Shown: in pieces, positions 33,716-44,192 of the stretch
Layout: each line of letters begins with the position of its first letter
How positions within the stretch are numbered: the stretch's first letter is position 1
Source of the DNA: Armigeres subalbatus
Taxonomy: Eukaryota > Arthropoda > Insecta > Diptera > Culicidae
Length of the DNA: 64,000 nucleotides
Direction: 5' to 3'
Assembly: GCF_024139115.2 (NCBI RefSeq)
Contig: NW_026943469.1
Location: 1-64,000 of the forward strand
Made by a program: the position numbers and the translations under genes
Notes under the pieces: model-generated
What the model was told of the DNA's origin: nothing
Database searches by the model: none
The model's input: the letters and a program-made list of their open reading frames with translations, nothing else

Positions 33716-35850
33716 ATTGCTTAAAAATAAATTATTAGTGTCACACGCCCCTATCAATCTATGGAATCTATAGTCAAACATCTCTGATGGACGCATATTA
33801 TCCTGCATGCAATTTTTTGTATTAAAATGTGTGTTTTTCTATGAAAAAGGTAATAAAGTTATCTTTTTAGAAACTAGGCATAATTTTTACTAATTTGTTC
33901 TTCCAGACATATGAAAAGATTATTGAAAAAATTGTTTTTATCTAAAGAAAAAACCTTAAGGGAACGGAAGTCTAAATTTTATCAAAAGGCGGAAAAAAAC
34001 ATATTTATTTTTTTTATTTTATTATGAATGCCTTGGTCATAATTTTTAATTTCTTGATCTAAAAACATTTTTGGACGTCAGCTGCCATCGATTTTGTATC
34101 TTAGTTCAGCCCATTAACCCAGAACATGAAATGGCTCGGATTAGCTGACTGCCGAATTTTAAACCTAGTTAAACCATATAGTAATTCCAGCTAAGCTGAA
34201 CTAAGCCAAGCCTTTTTTTCGATTTTGGAAATTATTCTTCTGCGAAAAACTCTCAAGTAAGTGTTTTAGTGGTCCTGAGAAGAACTATTCATACATTTGA
34301 TGTAGACTTTCTTCATGAGCTTGTTTAAAGATTGCATTATGAATAAATGCAAGAAAGTTAATGGAAATTGAATAAAACAATTTCCACCTCTTTTCTTCCA
34401 CTGTGCATGTTGGTTAACGACTTGGATGACGACGCCACGCTGGATTTGGTTTCTCGTATCGAGTGTCTTTTCGCCGGATTCCACCTTCCACTCCCACATA
34501 GAGGATCGACAGGACTAGATAGATGACTGAGCTGGGTGGCACCGCACCGCACCATGGAATGAGACAAGTTATATCTCGACTCACCCCGGCTGACATAATG
34601 GTGCGATGCTTTCGGAACAAACGTGTCCTCGGTGCTAAATGTGTGAGCTCTTACGGCTGGCTTTCGTTGGGGTTTCGATATTAGCAGCCACCAACAACGG
34701 CACATGTAGAAGAGCAAGGGTGTGACAAAACGGACGTTCCGCTGGAGCCCCGGTGTGTTGGCTCCGGTGTTCACACAACCCACGCAAAATCATCGACGCC
34801 AGGTAGAATCAGATGCCACAGGGCACAAATCGGAAACACAAGACGAGCGAGGGGAAGCCTGCGGGGAACGAAGCGCGCACACATTTCAAGGATAATGCAC
34901 TATGAACGCGCGCGCCCGAAAGGGGTAGAAGCGTAGAGGATACTTCCGTTGGAATGTTTTCCCGGAACTGTTGCACATCGCAAGCAGGATAGTGTTGGAT
35001 GAGGAGGAGTAACGAGGTGGGAGCTCATAGAGAAGGTGCAGAAAAAATTTAATGATCGTGAACAGGATGCTTGTATTTTAATACTCCGGTCCTAAGTGCC
35101 CTTTGCGGGACCATTTTCTACACCATTTTGAGTGATGATGAAATTCAACTTTTGGTTAGAACTAGAGTCTGACTTAGTTTCGGGCTACAAATTGAATAAT
35201 TTGTTATGCAGGGTACCATCGAATGAAACGTTGTCATAAAAGTAACATTCTGTAACTAATGACACGAGTACTAGGTCGCTTTTCGGGAACCCAACAAGAC
35301 TATGCAACACAACGCTTAAAGCTGGAACTTTTGCATATAGCTTAGCGAGAGAAGTATGTTCCCCAACTGTCTTTAGATCTTTATAACGTTCTCGGTTTAA
35401 AGTTCCAGTCATTTCGAGCATTCGGCGAGATGCCCGATTTCTCTAATCGGTAGCACGTAGGCACTTTTTGGCTAACTAACTTTCCTATTGATGATGCTTT
35501 CTTAGTACTAAAACTGAGCTCCAGATCAACTTAACAGAATGGAGGAATCCGATATCAAGAGTTTGTAACTTTCTTCCAAATCGCAAAAAGCGAACGTATC
35601 AGTTTACGTTACCCACTCTAGCAGCCATTTTCCATCTGAACTACGGTGTTACAATCTGCAGAGACTAACTTGTCTATCCAACGAAGACAGCTAGTTAATA
35701 ATAATTGAGATCAAAGCTTCCATAATTGAACATCCGTTGTTGGCAAACCATGTTATTGAAAACTTGTGACAGCTTGGTCTTGCAGTGTAAGCCAGCAGTA
35801 TTTCCAGCTAATTTTCGCCGCATTATACCTTCCGTCCGATGAAATCCAGC
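33716..35850. other. Unassigned, possibly unique DNA
   Basis: No TE end or satellite is recognised. Positions 34480-34960 are relatively GC-rich with GCGCGC words and could be promoter-like. ORFs at 34358-34783 and 35185-35421 (minus) lack known domains. Confidence 0.3.
34271..34286 (-). promoter_or_regulatory. Histone-stem-loop-like motif, weak
   Basis: The minus strand reads AGTTCTTCTCAGGACC followed by ACTA. It differs from the histone 3' stem-loop consensus at its first base, leaving a five-pair stem. No histone gene lies upstream. Possibly chance. Confidence 0.2.
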
Positions 35851-36072
35851 TCAATTGACCAGGCACGTCCATTCAATTTTCCATTGATTTGTACTTCTTC
35901 GAGCCGGAGCGTTCGGAGATGTCGGGTAATAAATAGTGTCACGTTTGGTCGAGAGTCCACCCACGTTCAATTTTGCACCATCAAATGAAATTACTGTTGC
36001 TACCACGGCTGCTGTGGATGGCGCATTAAGGACACACATTGTCAGTACCGTCAGGGAACAGAAATTGTGCAT
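35851..36072 (-). CDS. Hypothetical small ORF with signal-peptide-like start
   Basis: A 73-codon frame starting MHNFCSLTVLTMCVLNAPST, whose first 25 or so residues are hydrophobic and end in small residues, like a secretory signal peptide. The remainder is polar with no recognised domain, and only two cysteines follow or lie within the leader. The same frame continues open for about 55 codons after the stop at 35851. A good splice-donor word (GAG|GTAAGC, near 36195, minus strand) lies upstream, so this could be part of a spliced gene or a pseudogene. The evidence is weak and no homolog is recognised. Confidence 0.25.
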   Translation of the reverse strand: MHNFCSLTVLTMCVLNAPSTAAVVATVISFDGAKLNVGGLSTKRDTIYYPTSPNAPARRSTNQWKIEWTCLVN

Positions 36073-36690
36073 CTTCTTGAATTGTGTGAAATTTACTTCT
36101 AATGTAATTTGATTATCTGAATTAACTCACTGTTTTCACAATGTCGCAGGGGATATTGTAGTTTCAAATATTCACTATTTTCTCAAGCTTACCTCCAACT
36201 GGTAAAAGTTATCAGGTATGCGTCCTACCGTGAATTCTTATGCGGGTTCTCTACTAAACGTATTTTCGACGAAATGATTTTCAAAATTAATCAATACCTC
36301 TCTAAAGCTTTCATGCCAAACTAAATTCATTTTGATTAATAATTATTGAGCGCCTTAGGGCAGGGGAAATGTTAGAGAGCTGAAAGACTTGGGAATCATT
36401 TTTTTTCTTGGATACGCATGCGAAACAAGCGACAAAAGAGAGCCAATGACAAAACTTTGTTTTTGTCGGAGATAATAATGACAAAGATCCAAAAAAAATT
36501 GTCAGTAAGAATACAATTTCGTTGCTAACTTTTCATCCAGTTATTTAACATTATTTATGCAGCAAACTTCGTTTTCATGCTATCATAGTTTCTGCTTTTA
36601 TTGAAATATTCGAGAATCTAACTAAGATTACAATATTAGCATTGTATTCTCGGAAATATCAGAGTATGCCAGGCAAATAATTCCTGTGTA
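36073..36690. other. Unassigned AT-rich stretch
   Basis: No clear gene or repeat. Confidence 0.3.
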
Positions 36691-37160
36691 AGCCCAAGTA
36701 GACGAATTCTTCAACCGCCTAGATTTCGTCACCACCAATACAAACTCGTAGTGGGTGGCTTGCGCTGTCCTCTCTTGAGCCTCTTCCTATCATGTACTTC
36801 GTCTTCGACGTGTTGATGACCAGTCCGATCCGTTTAGCTTCGCTTTTCAGTTTGATGTATGCTTCCTGCATCCTCTCAAAGTTACGTGTCATAATATCAA
36901 TGTCGTCGGCGAAACCAAATAACTGGACGGACTTCGTGAAAATCGTACCACTCGTGTCAATCCCTGCCCATTGCATTACTCCCTCCAAAGCGATGTTGAA
37001 TAGCAACCACGAAAGACCACCACCTTGCCATAACCCTCTGCGCGTTTCGAAGGGACTCAAGAATGCCCCTGAAACACAAAACATACACATATCGGGCTGT
37101 GGCACGAGGCCCTTACGTGAACGAATTAACTTCTCATAGAACTTTCGTGCGTTATAAGCG
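36691..37160 (-). pseudogene. RTE-like family II fragment with internal deletion
   Basis: The reverse strand reads KFYEKL-RSRKGLVPQPDMC near 37110-37150 (the linker before the RT domain), then jumps at about 37075 to FETRRGLWQGGGLSWLLFNI and FADDIDI near 36905, then NTSKTKYMIG, ending at FVYLG near 36705. About 100 residues of RT palm and fingers between these blocks are missing. It is closest to the LINE at 17696-19336. Satellite S2 starts directly at its higher-coordinate end. Confidence 0.8.
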
Positions 37161-37164
37161 CGGT

Positions 37165-38345
37165 ATCGAGTGCCCCATTTTAAGTAGCTTGGGTGCTCCC
37201 AATCAAAGGGCTTGGGTGGCCCCTGTCAAAGGGCATGGCTGCCCCCTGTAAAGCAGTTTGGGTGACTCATTTAAAAAGGCTTTGGTGCAACTTTCAAGGT
37301 GCTTTAGTAACCCCTGTCAAGGGGCAGGAGTGCCCCCTGTCCAGGAGCTCAAGTGCCCCTGGGAAGAGAGCACCCAAGGCCCTTGACAGAGGACACCCAA
37401 GCCCCTTGGCAGGAGGCACTCAAGCCCCTTGAAAGGGGGCACCAGAGCCCCTTGAAAGGGGGCACCAGAGCCCCTTGAAAGGGGGCACCAGAGCCCCTTG
37501 AAAGGGGGCACCAGGCCTTGAAAGGGCACTGAGCCCTTGAAAGGGGGCACCAGGCCCCTTGAAGGGGGCACCAGTATGAAGGGGCACCAGGCCCCTTGAA
37601 AGGGGCACTGAGCCCTGAAGGGGCACTGAGCCTTGAAAGGGGGCACTGAGCCCCCTTGAAGGGGCACTGAGCCCTTGAAAGGGGGCACTGAGCCTTGAAG
37701 GGGCACTGAGCCCCTTGAAGGGGCACCAGCCCCTTGAAAGGGGGCACCGAGCCCCTTGAAGGGGCACTGAGCCCTTGAAAGGGGCACCAGGCCCCTTGAA
37801 AGGGGGGCACCGAGCCCCTTGAAGGGGCACTGAGCCCTTGAAAGGGGCACTGAGCCCCTTGAAGGGGGCACTGAGCCCCTTGAAAGGGGGCACTGAGCCC
37901 CTTGAAGGGCACTGAGCCCCCTTGAAAGGGGGCACCAGCCCTTGAAGGGCACTGAGCCCCTGAAGGGGCACCAGCCCCTTGAAGGGGCACCGGGCCCCTT
38001 GAAAGGGGGCACCGAGCCCCTTGAAAGGGGGCACCGAGCCCCTTGAAAGGGGGCACCGAGCCCCTTGAAAGGGGGCACCGAGCCCCTTGAAAGGGGGCAC
38101 CGAGCCCCTTGAAAGGGGGCACCGAGCCCCTTGAAAGGGGGCACCGAGCCCCTTGAAAGGGGGCACCGAGCCCCTTGAAAGGGGGCACCGAGCCCCTTGA
38201 AAGGGGGCACCGAGCCCCTTGAAAGGGGGCACCGAGCCCCTTGAAAGGGGGCACCGAGCCCCTTGAAAGGGGGCACCGAGCCCCTTGAAAGGGGGCACCG
38301 AGCCCCTTGAAAGGGGGCACCGAGCCCCTTGAAAGGGGGGCACTC
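37165..38345. repeat. Satellite S2, 22-bp unit
   Basis: Three zones are visible. At 37165-37400 the units are diverged but recognisable. At 37400-37990 they are variable, with many one- or two-base losses in the C and G runs. At 37995-38324 there are 15 consecutive identical 22-bp units (core GCCCCTTGAAAGGGGGC plus ACCGA). Because 22 is not a multiple of 3 and the unit is stop-free on the minus strand, all three reverse frames give the same 22-residue periodic translation. The 307-345 residue ORFs are artefacts. Confidence 0.97.
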
Positions 38346-38359
38346 GAGGAGCATTTAGA

Positions 38360-38710
38360 AGAAACTACATGGCAATAGTTCCGGATTAGACGGCTAAAGT
38401 GCTGTGCTGATTTAAACTCCAGGACAATTTGGAGATCTTACAACTTCATATATGCAAGAATTGAAGACGTAAGTGAAAGACAAATAATCAGAGGACAAAA
38501 TTAGGTTGACACTGAGGCTGAAGACACCATGGAAGCCTTGCTTCATTCGTAGACCATTGTATTTAAACTCCAGGACAATTTGGAGATCTTACAACACCTC
38601 ATATTCCTTGTTTTGAGACGCAAGTGAGAGACAAATCCTCGGAGGACATAATTGAGTTGATGCAACGGCTTGGGACATCATGAAGGCTTTGCTTGATTGG
38701 ATAGACCATT
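38360..38710 (+). repeat. Tandem duplication, about 160 bp
   Basis: TTTAAACTCCAGGACAATTT and GGAGATCTTACAAC occur at about 38413 and 38571, and both copies continue through AAGTGA-AGACAAAT and ATAGACCATT. A third, diverged piece lies at 55190-55245 (AAACTCCTGGACAGTTTGA). Confidence 0.8.
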
Positions 38711-38959
38711 TGATCAAACGCGTAGCCAGAGGGAGCCGTCCGTCGCCTCCCCTAAATGACGGAAAGATTTAACCTAATTTTAAATCTTATCTAGTGGTTT
38801 TCTCAAGACTTTCTAAGTTTTCACTAAGCAATTCATAAATCGCCTTTTTTATTTTATCTACTTTGTAGTTTCCTCGTTCTCTCCTTAAATATTACATATA
38901 CTTGTGGTGATATTTTCTTTTTCTCTACCTCCTACAAAATAATATGTTTCTACCAGAAA
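38711..38959. other. Unassigned short stretch
   Basis: AT-rich transition into the AATTCC repeat. Confidence 0.4.
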
Positions 38960-40551
38960 TTCTTCTAGAAGCTCCCACGGGAACTTTATAAATTCCTCCC
39001 GAAAGTTATCCATAAATTACTCTGAAAATCGTTGGAGAATCCTTCTCATGTAACTGTAATTCCTCCTAAAATTTATTTAGAAACCTCTCACTTTTTTCAG
39101 GAGATTCATGAGGAAATTTCATAAGATTTCCTCTCTTCTCTTCAAGTTTTACAAATGAATGCATTCGAGAGTTCCTTCAAGAATACATATGGAATTTTCA
39201 TCCAGAAGTTTCTTCAGAAATTGATGACGGAAATCCTCCGATTTCGCTCTATTATTTTACTTGTAAATCATAAGAAATTCCTTCGGAATTTTTTCTAGGA
39301 ACTTCTCCGGAAATTCCTTAAGGAACACTTCCTTTAATTCCTCCGGGATAACTTCCAGGATTTTTTTCTGGGAATACCACCATAAATTCATCTTATTATA
39401 ATTCATCATAAATCTAGGGTTTTATTCTGGAATTCTTTTCGCAATTACTTCAGAATACCCTTCAAGAATTCCTCTAGAAATTTCTTCAAGAATTCGTCCA
39501 AGTATTTCCCTGGAAATTCTTCCAGGTATTTTTCCGGGAATTCCTTCAGGTATTTCTCCATGAATTCCTTCATGAATTTCTCCGAGAATTTTTCCACGGA
39601 ATCGTCCTGGAATTCTTTCCCGACTACACTCGTAATATACTCCCGGATATCTTCCAAGAGTTCTTCCAGGAATTTCTTCAGAACAAACCCCTAGGAATTC
39701 TTTCGGTAATTTCTTCAGCAATTCATCTGGGAATACTTTCAGGGTTCCATCTGAGAATTTCTCCTTTAATTCCTCCCAGTACTTTTCCTTGAATTCCTTC
39801 AGATACTGCTCCGGATTTTTTTTTCAGGAACTTCTCCATAAATTATTTCAGGACTGCCTTGTGGGAATTCCTCCGGAGTTTTTCCAAGAGTTCCTCTGAG
39901 AATCCCTCCAAGAACTTCAGAGGGAATTCCTGCAGAATATTTGGCAGGAATTTAATGGGAAATGAGATTTCGGAAGTTCCTCAAGAAATTCAACTCCGGA
40001 TATTCCACCGGCTGTTCCTCTGAAAATTCTTTCTTCAGGTATTCATTAAGGCTTCCTTCAGGAATTTATCTACAAATTCCTCTAGAAGTTCCTCCGAGAA
40101 TTTCTCTGGGAGTTCCTCCGGGAATTCCTCCGGGAGGTTCTTTAAGAATTCATCCAGGAGTTCATTTGGGAGTTCCTCCCGGAGTTCTTACGAGAGTTCC
40201 TCTGGGAATTCCTTCGGAAATTCTTCCTTCAGTTCCTCGTAGAAACTGCCAGTGGATCTCCCGGAGGAATTCCCGAAGGAACTGCCTGAGAAGCTCCTGT
40301 ACGAACTCCCGGACGAATTTCAGGAGGAACTCCTAGAGGAATTCCTAGAGAACCTCCCGGAGGAACTCCCAGGGGAACTATCGGAAGAACTACGGGAGGA
40401 ATTTCCAGCTAAATTTCTGAAGAGAGCCTAAATTATTTCCTGAGAAAAGAGTAAATCATTTCCTGGAAGAGCTACTGGAAATGTCTGTGGAATTTCCGGA
40501 GAAACTCCCGAAGGAATCCTCGAAGTAACCCGGAGGAATTTGTGAAAAAAC
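38960..40551. repeat. Degenerate AATTCC/TCCGG repeat, left part
   Basis: The sequence is made of TTCCTCCGGGAATTC-like words every 12-18 bases. To about 40240 the pyrimidine-rich strand is on top (TTCCTTCAGGAATTTCT). From about 40250 onward the purine-rich complement is on top (GGAGGAATTCCCGGAGGAAC). The predicted peptides (EFLEEF..., GIPP...) are low-complexity. Confidence 0.8.
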
Positions 40552-40651
40552 ATCCGGGAGAATTTTTTTACAATGTTATGGAAACTCATATGTGAATATG
40601 TACGTTATGTGGAAGATATTGATTTGAAAAATGTATTGGAGGTAACCACTT

Positions 40652-40726
40652 TCCCTTCGATGGGACTCGAACCCATGACCCTACAGTACGCTAGACTGGT
40701 GCTTTAACCAACTAAGCTACGAAGGA
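40652..40726 (-). tRNA. tRNA-Ala(AGC)-like, inverted copy
   Basis: The same 75-base tRNA-like sequence as the five direct copies, on the minus strand. It has a 7-bp acceptor stem (TCCTTCG/CGAAGGG), D-arm GCTT...AAGC, anticodon loop CTAGCGT (anticodon AGC) and T-arm ATGGG-TTCGAGT-CCCAT. Box A TAGCTTAGTTGG and box B GGTTCGAGTCC are intact. Possibly a pseudogene: the first pair of the anticodon stem is mismatched. Confidence 0.6.
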
Positions 40727-40772
40727 CCTCCGTCGGACTTCGCAACCTAGAGGCTACTGAACGAGCTCGAGG

Positions 40773-40847
40773 TCCTTCGTAGCTTAGTTGGTTAAAGCAC
40801 CAGTCTAGCGTACTGTAGGGTCATGGGTTCGAGTCCCATCGAAGGGA
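40773..40847 (+). tRNA. tRNA-Ala(AGC)-like, direct copy 1
   Basis: A cloverleaf can be drawn with acceptor, D, anticodon (CAGT/ACTG, one extra mismatched pair) and T arms. The anticodon AGC would read alanine GCU. The variable loop is one base longer than usual. No CCA is encoded, as expected for eukaryotes. No clear TTTT terminator follows directly, though TTTTT occurs at 40868. Alanine tRNAs normally carry a G3-U70 pair, which is not evident here, so a tRNA-derived repeat is as likely as a working gene. Confidence 0.55.
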
Positions 40848-41274
40848 AAGTGGTTACCTCCAATACATTTTTCAAATCAATATCTTCCACATAACGTACA
40901 TATTCACATATGAGTTTCCATAACATTGTAAATTAACGTCCAAGTCGGGTGGTTTAATCCCCGGAAATAGGCAATTAACTTTGATTGAACTGAACCTGAG
41001 TTGCGTGCTCTTGCCTACGCAATGCGGTCGGGTCTGAGCTTGACGACCGACTGGCAAATGCTTACACAACCTCACTTGATCAGTACAGTTGCTGATGAAG
41101 AATGTGTAAAGCCGCCAGACATTCTAAATACTCACGCTCCTCTAATGTGGACGTGTACAATACACATGTGGAAGTATTGGCTTGAGAAATGGATTGCGAG
41201 TGATTTGACTATGCGTCCAATTTGGGAATCTCGAGCTCGTTCAGTAGCCTCTAGGTTGCGAAGTCCGACGGAGG

Positions 41275-41349
41275 TCCTTCGTAGCTTAGTTGGTTAAAGC
41301 ACCAGTCTAGCGTACTGTAGGGTCATGGGTTCGAGTCCCATCGAAGGGA
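41275..41349 (+). tRNA. tRNA-Ala(AGC)-like, direct copy 2
   Basis: Identical in the tRNA region to copy 1, 502 bp downstream, preceded by the full unit head (CTCTAGGTTGCGAAGTCC, GACGGAGG). Confidence 0.55.
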
Positions 41350-41774
41350 AAGTGGTTACCTCCAATACATTTTCAAATCAATATCTTCCACATAACGTAC
41401 ATATTCACATATGAGTTTCCATAACATTGTAAATTAACGTCCAAGTCGGGTGGTTTAATCCCCGGAAATAGGCAATTAACTTTGATTGAACTGAACCTGA
41501 GTTGCGTGCTCTTGCCTACGCAATGCGGTCGGGTCTGAGCTTGACGACCGACTGGCAAATGCTTACACAACCTCACTTGATCAGTACAGTTGCTGATGAA
41601 GAATGTGTAAAGCCGCCAGACATTCTAAATACTCACGCTCCTCTAATGTGGACGTGTACAATACACATGTGGAAGTATTGGCTTGAGAAATGGATTGCAG
41701 TGATTTGACTATGCGTCCAATTTGGGAATCTCGAGCTCGTTCAGTAGCCTCTAGGTTGCGAAGTCCGACGGAGG

Positions 41775-41849
41775 TCCTTCGTAGCTTAGTTGGTTAAAGC
41801 ACCAGTCTAGCGTACTGTAGGGTCATGGGTTCGAGTCCCATCGAAGGGA
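41775..41849 (+). tRNA. tRNA-Ala(AGC)-like, direct copy 3
   Basis: Identical in the tRNA region to copy 1. The unit between copies 2 and 3 is two bases shorter than its neighbours. Confidence 0.55.
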
Positions 41850-42276
41850 AAGTGGTTACCTCCAATACATTTTTCAAATCAATATCTTCCACATAACGTA
41901 CATATTCACATATGAGTTCCCATAACATTGTAAATTAACGTCCAAGTCGGGTGGTTTAATCCCCGGAAATAGGCAATTAACTTTGATTGAACTGAACCTG
42001 AGTTGCGTGCTCTTGCCTACGCAATGCGGTCGGTCTGAAGCTTGACGACCGACTGGCAAATGCTTACACAACCTCACTTGATCAGTACAGTTGCTGATGA
42101 AGAATGTGTAAAGCCGCCAGACATTCTAAATACTCACGCTCCTCTAATGTGGACGTGTACAATACACATGTGGAAGTATTGGCTTGAGAAATGGATTGCG
42201 AGTGATTTGACTATGCGTCCAATTTGGGAATCTCGAGCTCGTTCAGTAGCCTCTAGGTTGCGAAGTCCGACGGAGG

Positions 42277-42351
42277 TCCTTCGTAGCTTAGTTGGTTAAA
42301 GCACCAGTCTAGCGTACTGTAGGGTCATGGGTTCGAGTCCCATCGAAGGGA
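42277..42351 (+). tRNA. tRNA-Ala(AGC)-like, direct copy 4
   Basis: Identical in the tRNA region to copy 1. Its downstream flank has lost two bases in CCTCCAATACAT. Confidence 0.55.
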
Positions 42352-42779
42352 AAGTGGTTACCTCCACATATTTTTCAAATCAATATCTTCCACATAACGT
42401 ACATATCCACATATGAGTTCCCATAACATTGTAAATTAACGTCCAAGTCAGGTGGTTTAATCCCCGGAAATAGGCAATTAACTTTGATTGAACTGAACCT
42501 AAGTTGCGTGCTCTTGCCTACGCAATGCGGTCGGGTCTGAAGCTTGACGACCGACTGGCAAATGCTTACACAACCTCACTTGATCAGTACAGTTGCTGAT
42601 GAAGAATGTGTAAAAGCCGCCAGACATTCTAAATACTCACGCTCCTCTAATGTGGACGTGTACAATACACATGTGGAAGTATTGGCTTGAGAAATGGATT
42701 GCGAGTGATTTGACTATGCGTCCAATTTGGGAATCTCGAGCTCGTTCAGTAGCCTCTAGGTTGCGAAGTCCGACGGAGG

Positions 42780-42854
42780 TCCTTCGTAGCTTAGTTGGTT
42801 AAAGCACCAGTCTAGCGTACTGTAGGGTCATGGGTTCGAGTCCCATCGAAGGGA
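42780..42854 (+). tRNA. tRNA-Ala(AGC)-like, direct copy 5
   Basis: The last complete copy. Its downstream unit sequence stops at 42999, where the host AATTCC repeat resumes after the flanking duplication. Confidence 0.55.
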
Positions 42855-43014
42855 AAGTGGTTACCTCCAATACATTTTTCAAATCAATATCTTCCACATA
42901 ACGTACATATTCACATATGAGTTTCCATAACATTGTAAATTAACGTCCAAGTCGGGTGGTTTAATCCCCGGAAATAGGCAATTAACTTTGATTGAACTGA
43001 TCCGGGAGAATTTT

Positions 43015-44060
43015 CAGATGAACCCCCGGAGGAACTGCCAAGGGAACTACCAGAAGGATTCTCGAAAAAAAATCTTGGAGAATTCATCTTATAGATAAAT
43101 CTCGTCTAGCCTTTGTAGGGGTAGGTAGCTAAATTATCATCATTATCAGAGGACCTCCCGGAGAATTACCTGCGGAGCTCCCAGAGAAATTTTGAGACGA
43201 GCTTCTGGAGGAATTTCTATATAAATTCCTGAAGAAGCCTAAATGAATTCCAGAAAGAAAGCCTGAATGAATTCTTGGAAATTCTGGAGAAATTCCCGGA
43301 AGAATTTTCAGAGGAACCCTCGTAGGAACAGCCGATAGAACTACCGAAATAATTCTTCAAGGAAATCCTGGAGGAATATTTGGAAGAACTCTAGGTGGAA
43401 CTCCTGGAAGAATTCCCGGAGACATTTCCAGAGATTCCACAGGAATTCTTTTAGGATCTCTTAGGAAATTAATATAGAAATTCCTCCGAAAATTCCATTG
43501 ATAATTTCATTTTTGGTATAACTTCTGTATAAATTTGACGAAATTGGTGGAATTATATAATAAAAAATTATATAATAATAAAAATATTTGAAACATTCAC
43601 GGAAAATTGTATGGAATTTACACAAGAAACTCGAAGATTTCGAAGAAATTCCCAAGAATGTTTACTGGCAATTCTGCGGAATTTCCCCGGAATATTCTTA
43701 GGAATTCCACGGTACAGTTTTTCAGAATGTTTTATGAGAAACAGCACGAAAGAATTATCTGAAGAATTCCTTGCAGAACTTATGGATGGATGGATTTCTC
43801 GGAGTAAATAATGGTGGACTTTTCGGATCAATTCCCGGCGAAATGTATGGTGGAATTTTTTTATTATCTTTATTAATGAGGTTTTCGGCCCTGGGCCGGT
43901 TCACCTCGCATTGTGGAATTCCTGAAAACATTACCGAAGAAGTTGCTGGAGGCATTCCTAAAGAATCTCTGATAGAATTCCCGATAGAGTGTCTGGCGCA
44001 ATTGTCGAAGGAATTCTTGAAGAAAGCTTGCATATTGTTTTTTCTGCCTATTTTATAATA
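43015..44060. repeat. Degenerate AATTCC/TCCGG repeat, right part
   Basis: It continues the purine-rich orientation seen at 40250-40551 (GGAGGAACTGCC, GAAGAATTCCCGG), then becomes sparser and mixed from about 43450. Together with the left part it is one repeat field split by the tRNA-unit insertion. Confidence 0.75.
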
Positions 44061-44068
44061 GATGTTTA

Positions 44069-44192
44069 CTGTAAAACCTCTTTTTACGCTCCCTCCTTTT
44101 ACGCTCCCTCCTTTTACGCTCCCTCTTTTTACGCTCAAAATTCCAAATAACGCTCCCTCTTTTTACGCCCTATAGGAGCGTAAAAAAAGTTT
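44069..44192. mobile_element. MITE L (ACGCTCCCTC family)
   Basis: It starts CTGTAAAACCTCTTTTTACG right after TA (44067-44068) and ends GGAGCGTAAAAAAAGTTT. The interior is (TTTTACGCTCCCTCC)n plus CAAAATTCCAAATAACG. It contains a 46-bp segment (44127-44172) identical to 54579-54624 in MITE R. Confidence 0.75.

Larger units (their letters stand above)
40567..42999. mobile_element. Inserted array of tRNA-Ala-like units
   Basis: A 2.43 kb block flanked by the exact 15-bp repeat ATCCGGGAGAATTTT (40552-40566 and 43000-43014). It consists of one inverted partial unit followed by five direct units spaced 502, 500, 502 and 503 bp. Each unit holds a tRNA-like gene plus about 425 bp of non-tRNA sequence. 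Units are nearly identical, with single-base differences. The first two tRNAs face away from each other across a 46-bp spacer. The array ends in mid-unit (ATTGAACTG). Related isolated pieces at 856-925/1569-1593, 19640-19690 and 22545-22745 show the unit is dispersed. The duplication could be coincidental in such a repetitive host, but 15 exact bases argues for one insertion. Confidence 0.8.

Noticed and set aside
34271..34286. Third histone stem-loop as evidence of a histone gene
   Set aside because: The first stem pair is lost, no homologous context is shared with the two good copies, and no histone coding sequence lies upstream.
37317..38354. Three overlapping minus-strand ORFs of 307-345 codons
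   Set aside because: All three frames of the 22-bp repeat are stop-free and give the same 22-residue cycle, so open length carries no coding information.
39422..40336. ORFs with EFLEEF- or GIPPG-like repeats in the AATTCC field
   Set aside because: Low-complexity translations of a degenerate short repeat. They appear on both strands and in several frames.
40872..42299. Repeated ORFs of 67-98 codons in each tRNA-like unit, both strands
   Set aside because: They recur only because the unit is tandemly copied. They are short, overlap on opposite strands, and the plus-strand frames end or shift with single-base differences between units.
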